A stretch of 64,000 bases of DNA from contig CAWARA010000030.1 in assembly GCA_963784195.1 (NCBI GenBank), positions 1 through 64,000 of the forward strand, given 5' to 3'. The notes beneath the pieces were generated by a model. The model worked only from the letters and a program-made list of their open reading frames with translations. It had not been told where the DNA came from and made no database searches. Shown piece by piece: positions 61,127-64,000 of the stretch. Every line of letters starts with the position of its first letter. Position 1 is the first letter of the stretch. The DNA is from CAVQAH01 sp963784195. GTDB lineage: Bacteria; Acidobacteriota; Vicinamibacteria; Vicinamibacterales; 2-12-FULL-66-21. The position numbers and the translations under genes were made by a program.

Positions 61127-61399
61127 ATGCAGGTTGGCAGACGACTGTTCATCAGCGGCCGCGTCCAGGGCGTCGGTTTCCGGTTCTTCGCCGAGGAACG
61201 CGCCGCGGTCGAGGGCGTGCACGGGTGGGTCAGGAACCTGACCGACGGCCGCGTCGAGGTCTACCTCGAAGGTGAGCGTCAATCGGTCGACCGCGTCGAG
61301 GCCGCGATGCGTCGCGGACCTGCCGGTGCCCGTGTGGAATCGGTAAGGGTCGAGGAAGAAGTACCGCACGGGCGAGCCACCGGATTCTCGATCCGGTAG
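61127..61399 (+). CDS. acyP: Acylphosphatase
   Basis: 90 residues, the exact length of the family. RRLFISGRVQGVGFRFFAEERA carries the acylphosphatase signature G-R-V-Q-G-V-G-F-R with the catalytic Arg; GWVRNLTDGRVEVYLEG carries the catalytic Asn in NLTDG. The C-terminal strand ends VPHGRATGFSIR. ATG 61127 is used although the frame is open upstream. It hydrolyses acyl phosphates such as acetyl phosphate. It abuts apt with no gap, so the two are co-transcribed. Confidence 0.93.
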   Translation: MQVGRRLFISGRVQGVGFRFFAEERAAVEGVHGWVRNLTDGRVEVYLEGERQSVDRVEAAMRRGPAGARVESVRVEEEVPHGRATGFSIR

Positions 61400-61951
61400 A
61401 TGACATCAGCACGCGAGGAGCGTACCGCCGCAGATATGGAAGCACTCAAATCGAAGATTCGTCACGTGCCGGATTTCCCAAAGGCCGGCATCCTGTTCTA
61501 CGACGTCACCACGCTGCTCCGCGACCCGGAGGGATTCCGGCTGGCCATCGACAGCCTGTCGACGCCGTATCACGGCCGTCAGATCGATCTCGTGGTGGGC
61601 GTCGAGAGCCGCGGGTTCATTCTCGGTGCGGCGGTCGCGGATCGCCTCGGCGCCGGGTTCGTGCCGGTGCGGAAGCTCGGTAAATTGCCGTCGACAACGG
61701 TACGCGCTACCTATGACCTCGAGTACGGCAGCGACAGCCTCGAGGTGCATAAGGATGCCGTCGAGCCAGGTCAGCGGGTGCTGGTCGTCGACGATCTGCT
61801 GGCCACGGGCGGTACCGCGCGGGCGACGGTAGGGCTGGTGAAGCAGCTCGGCGGGCGCGTCGAAGGCGTCGCGTTCCTCATCGAGCTGACCGACCTCAAT
61901 GGCCGCAAGCAACTGCAGGGCGAGAACATACTGGCCGTCCTGCAATATTGA
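61400..61951 (+). CDS. apt: Adenine phosphoribosyltransferase
   Basis: 183 residues. The N-terminus LKSKIRHVPDFPKAGILFYDVTTLLRDPEGF is the Apt signature, followed by DLVVGVESRGFILGAAVADRLGAGFVPVRKLGKLP and the PRPP-binding motif VLVVDDLLATGGTARATVGLV. It salvages adenine to AMP with PRPP. ATG 61436 (MEALKSKI) matches the usual N-terminus better than ATG 61400, but the frame is open from 61400 and neither has a clear ribosome binding site. It precedes tRNA-Arg. Confidence 0.94.
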   Translation: MTSAREERTAADMEALKSKIRHVPDFPKAGILFYDVTTLLRDPEGFRLAIDSLSTPYHGRQIDLVVGVESRGFILGAAVADRLGAGFVPVRKLGKLPSTTVRATYDLEYGSDSLEVHKDAVEPGQRVLVVDDLLATGGTARATVGLVKQLGGRVEGVAFLIELTDLNGRKQLQGENILAVLQY

Positions 61952-61958
61952 ACTGCGC

Positions 61959-61964
61959 TACAAT
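61959..61964 (+). promoter_or_regulatory. -10 element for tRNA-Arg
   Basis: TACAAT, 11 bases before the tRNA 5' end. A matching -35 is not clear, so this is a weak call. Confidence 0.35.
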
Positions 61965-61974
61965 TGAATGTTCC

Positions 61975-62051
61975 GCGCCCGTAGCTCAGCAGGATAGAGC
62001 ACCGGTTTCCTAAACCGGGGGTCGCAGGTTCGAGACCTGCCGGGCGCGCCA
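61975..62051 (+). tRNA. tRNA-Arg, anticodon CCT
   Basis: 77 bases. Acceptor arms GCGCCCG (61975-61981) and CGGGCGC (62041-62047) pair fully, followed by discriminator G and an encoded CCA. The anticodon arm CCGGT-TTCCTAA-ACCGG gives anticodon CCT (reads AGG). The T arm is GCAGG-TTCGAGA-CCTGC and the D arm contains TAGCTCAGCAGGATAGAGC. Confidence 0.95.
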
Positions 62052-62074
62052 TTCGACTCGCCTGCGCCCCGCTC

Positions 62075-62093
62075 AGCGAGCCGCAGGCTCGCT
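62075..62093. terminator. Hairpin after tRNA-Arg
   Basis: AGCGAGCC (62075-62082) pairs with GGCTCGCT (62086-62093) around a 3-base loop, 24 bases after the tRNA. No T-run is seen. Confidence 0.4.
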
Positions 62094-62222
62094 CATGGCG
62101 GGCCAGCCGTCAGGGAGAATGCCCGGAGCGAGCGGACAGTTCGCCGCGAGTCGAAGGGCAGCCAGAACGTCTGACTCAGCAAGCAGTGTCGTCTGAATCA
62201 CTCGGGTTCGAGAACCAGCAAC

Positions 62223-62963
62223 ATGAAAAGTACTGAACGTCACAAGCTGAAGGAAAACGAATTCGCGCGCACGGTCACGCACGCGCGCGAGGTGGTCGAG
62301 GCGCGCAAGCGCGACATCGGGTTGATGGCGACGGTCGTCGCGATCCTCATCGCGGTGGTCGCCGGCTACCTCTGGTGGCAGCAGAGCCGCAACTCGACGG
62401 CAGCCGAGGGGCTGGCCGCTGCGATGGCGATCCACGAGGCGCCTGTGGTGCCCATCCCCGCACCGGCGCCGGGCAGCCCCTTGCCCGTGCAGCAGCCGGG
62501 CACCTTCCCGACGGAGCGGGCGAAGCTCGAAGCGGCGCTGCCGAAGTTCGTCGAAGCGGCCGATCGCTATCCGAGCACAGTTTCCGGTGTTGCCGCGCGC
62601 TTCCAGGCAGCCAGCATTCTCGCGACGTTGGGACGCTATCCGGAAGCGGAGCAGCGGTATCAGGAAGTCATCGACAAGGCGGGGAACAGCATCTATCGCC
62701 GGACGGCGCGTCTCGGCCTGGCCGACGTGCAGGTCGCGCAAGGGAAGTACGACAGCGCGATCAACATCTACACAGAGATGAGCCGCGAGGCCAACTCGCA
62801 GATCCCGATCGACAGCGTGCTGATGCAGCTGGGCCGCGCTTACGCGCGGGCGGGACGCAAGGAAGAAGCGGCCGGGGCGTTCAACCGCATCGTCAACGAG
62901 TTCCCGGAGTCGTTCTACACGGCTGACGCGCGACGCGAGCTCGATCTCGTCAAGAAGTCGTAG
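62223..62963 (+). CDS. YfgM-like membrane-anchored TPR protein
   Basis: 246 residues. A cytoplasmic charged N-terminus (MKSTERHKLKENEFARTVTHAREVVEARKR) precedes one transmembrane helix (IGLMATVVAILIAVVAGYLWW, about 32-52) and a periplasmic TPR region: AAEGLAAAMAIHEAPVVP, KLEAALPKFVEAADRYPSTVSGVAARFQAASILATLGRYPEAEQRYQEVIDKAG, KYDSAINIYTEMSREA and GRKEEAAGAFNRIVNEFPESFYTADARRELDLV. This is the layout of YfgM-type ancillary SecYEG subunits or Tol/Bam-linked TPR proteins. It is between tRNA-Arg and a convergent TldD-like gene. Confidence 0.83.
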   Translation: MKSTERHKLKENEFARTVTHAREVVEARKRDIGLMATVVAILIAVVAGYLWWQQSRNSTAAEGLAAAMAIHEAPVVPIPAPAPGSPLPVQQPGTFPTERAKLEAALPKFVEAADRYPSTVSGVAARFQAASILATLGRYPEAEQRYQEVIDKAGNSIYRRTARLGLADVQVAQGKYDSAINIYTEMSREANSQIPIDSVLMQLGRAYARAGRKEEAAGAFNRIVNEFPESFYTADARRELDLVKKS

Positions 62964-62988
62964 AAAACGCGACGAGAGTGAGCCGGGC

Positions 62989-64000
62989 TTAGACGGCGTC
63001 GGACGCGCTCGAGAACGTGAACTCGCGAATCCGCGCGGCCGGGCACATCACTGCCAGCCCGGCCGACCCGATGCCTTCTCCGCTGACCGCCCGTTCGGGC
63101 GGCGTCATCGCCTCGATGTTGTTGAAGGCGACAACCGGGCTTTCGTTCCAGCGCATGTTCTTCACCGGCCGCGTGACCTTGCCTTTTTCGATCAGAAACA
63201 GCCCGTCACGAGTGAGACCGGTGAAGAGCAGCGACTGCGGATCGAGCGGCCTGATGTACCAGAACCGCGTGACGAGCACGCCACGCTCCGTGCCGGCGAT
63301 GAGTTCGTCAACCGTCGCGTTGCCGCCGTCCAGGATGATGTTGCCCGGACCGGCGGTTGGCGCCTTGCCTGATTTCTCCGCCCAGAAGCGAGAGTAGAAC
63401 AGCTGTTTCAGCACGCCGTTCTCGACGAACTCCAGACGTTTGATCGGCTGGCCTTCGCCGTCGAAAGACAGGGAAGGCGCGACGGGACTGGCCGGGTCCG
63501 AGTAGATATGAACTTTCTCGCCGAGGATCTGCTCGCCGATGCGGTTGCCGCCGCCCTTCTTCGAGAAGAAGCTGCGTCCCTCGTCTGCCTGTCTCGCATC
63601 CGCGGAGAACATCATGAAGACGAGGAGATCCGCCAGCGCGGCCGGCTCGAGCACCACCGTGTACTTGCCCGGTTCGATCGCGCTGGGATTCTTGGAGCGC
63701 GCCGCCTTTTCGATCGCCGCCGTCGCGAGCTTGTCCGGCTCGAGGAGCCGCAGCTCGTTGAACGACTTGCTGGCCCAGCCGGATCCGGTCCCGTCGGGCG
63801 TCCGTGACGTGAGGTTGTAGTCGGCCGCCGTGAAGCGGTCGTAGGCAAACAGCCCTTTCGAATTCGCCACCGCCTGAAACGCCGCCTGCGTTTCGACGAA
63901 GCCCGCGCTCACCACGTCGCTCTTCTTGCTGACGGCAATCGCCGGTTCAACGGAGCTCGCCCTCCACTCCGGCGTCGCATTCTGAACGTCATCGAAGAAT
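62989..64000 (-). CDS. TldD/PmbA-family metalloprotease (N-terminus beyond window)
   Basis: 337 residues in the window, with the 5' end beyond base 64000. Recognisable TldD/PmbA segments are GTGSGWASKSFNELRLLEPDKLATAAIEKAARSKNPSAIEPGKYTVVLEPAALADLLVFMMF, RIGEQILGEKVHIYSDPASPVAPSLSFDGEGQPIKRLEFVENGVLKQLFYSRFWAEKSGK and GPGNIILDGGNATVDELIAGTERGVLVTRFWYIRPLDPQSLLFTGLTRDGLFLIEKGKVTRPVKNMRWNESP. The zinc HExxxH lies upstream, outside the window. Members mature peptides such as microcins or act on PqqA-like substrates. It is convergent with the TPR gene. Confidence 0.88.
   Translation of the reverse strand, partial: FFDDVQNATPEWRASSVEPAIAVSKKSDVVSAGFVETQAAFQAVANSKGLFAYDRFTAADYNLTSRTPDGTGSGWASKSFNELRLLEPDKLATAAIEKAARSKNPSAIEPGKYTVVLEPAALADLLVFMMFSADARQADEGRSFFSKKGGGNRIGEQILGEKVHIYSDPASPVAPSLSFDGEGQPIKRLEFVENGVLKQLFYSRFWAEKSGKAPTAGPGNIILDGGNATVDELIAGTERGVLVTRFWYIRPLDPQSLLFTGLTRDGLFLIEKGKVTRPVKNMRWNESPVVAFNNIEAMTPPERAVSGEGIGSAGLAVMCPAARIREFTFSSASDAV

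Overview
The window looks like chromosomal DNA from a GC-rich, Gram-negative soil-type bacterium, most likely Acidobacteriota (Vicinamibacteria-like). This placement is inferred from family content, not from a marker gene. The clues are very large MacB/FtsX-type orphan permeases (two coupled to PadR regulators), a eukaryotic-type Ser/Thr kinase with a PD40 propeller, many ECF sigma factors, BNR/sortilin-like secreted proteins, a fused cytochrome c/copper monooxygenase-like protein, and many short palindromic intergenic repeats. No phage, plasmid, transposase or CRISPR array was seen.

Layout. 0-4.7 kb: an ECF sigma operon (sigma, membrane coiled-coil protein, serine hydrolase) divergent from two small genes and a TIG/collagen-like secreted protein. 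4.5-7.5 kb: PadR plus giant permease. 8.0-10.5 kb: a PA2779-like protein and a C39-like peptidase that carries TPRs and an Omp85-like barrel. 10.7-18.3 kb: ECF sigma, Ser/Thr kinase, lipoprotein, and a winged-helix/AAA/TPR regulator, all with broken frames. 18.4-24.4 kb: vanadium-haloperoxidase-like protein joined to half a NIPSNAP domain, aminoglycoside-kinase-like gene, secreted hydrolase and outer-membrane protein. 24.5-26.8 kb: chrB plus an MFS exporter. 26.8-30.2 kb: ECF42 sigma/YciI pair, SpoIIE-type phosphatase, RcnB-like protein. 30.4-35.6 kb: second PadR/permease module divergent from a redoxin and a cytochrome/copper-monooxygenase-like protein. 35.6-38.9 kb: a tight sigma/anti-sigma/ABC-2 transporter operon. 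39.5-42.3 kb: metallophosphoesterase, M28 peptidase, ankyrin lipoprotein. 42.5-48.6 kb: a two-component system divergent from a four-gene operon (two small proteins, third giant permease, PDZ aspartyl protease). 48.6-49.8 kb: RES/Xre toxin-antitoxin. 50-59.4 kb: secreted protein plus Omp85-type barrel, S9 peptidase, ring-cleaving dioxygenase-like protein, lmo0937-type peptide, BNR protein. 59.4-64 kb: a uricase-fold protein lacking its catalytic residues, a small P-loop kinase, then housekeeping genes acyP, apt, tRNA-Arg(CCU), a TPR protein and a TldD/PmbA protein cut by the window end.

Two patterns run through the window. First, roughly 17 single-base frame breaks fall in otherwise well-preserved genes, concentrated at 10-22 kb and nearly absent from 44-58 kb. 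Residual assembly or read error is the simplest explanation, so most broken genes may be intact in the organism. Second, intergenic regions are rich in hairpin and palindromic repeats: a two-copy nested-hairpin element, a 46-bp inverted repeat, two families of 18-bp palindromes, a 7-bp tandem repeat, and inverted arrays around a kinase gene.

Most regulatory logic is local. There are four ECF sigma factors next to their presumed targets or partners, two PadR repressors next to permeases, a response regulator with a four-box phased site in its divergent promoter, and a toxin-antitoxin promoter with a palindrome over its -10 element.
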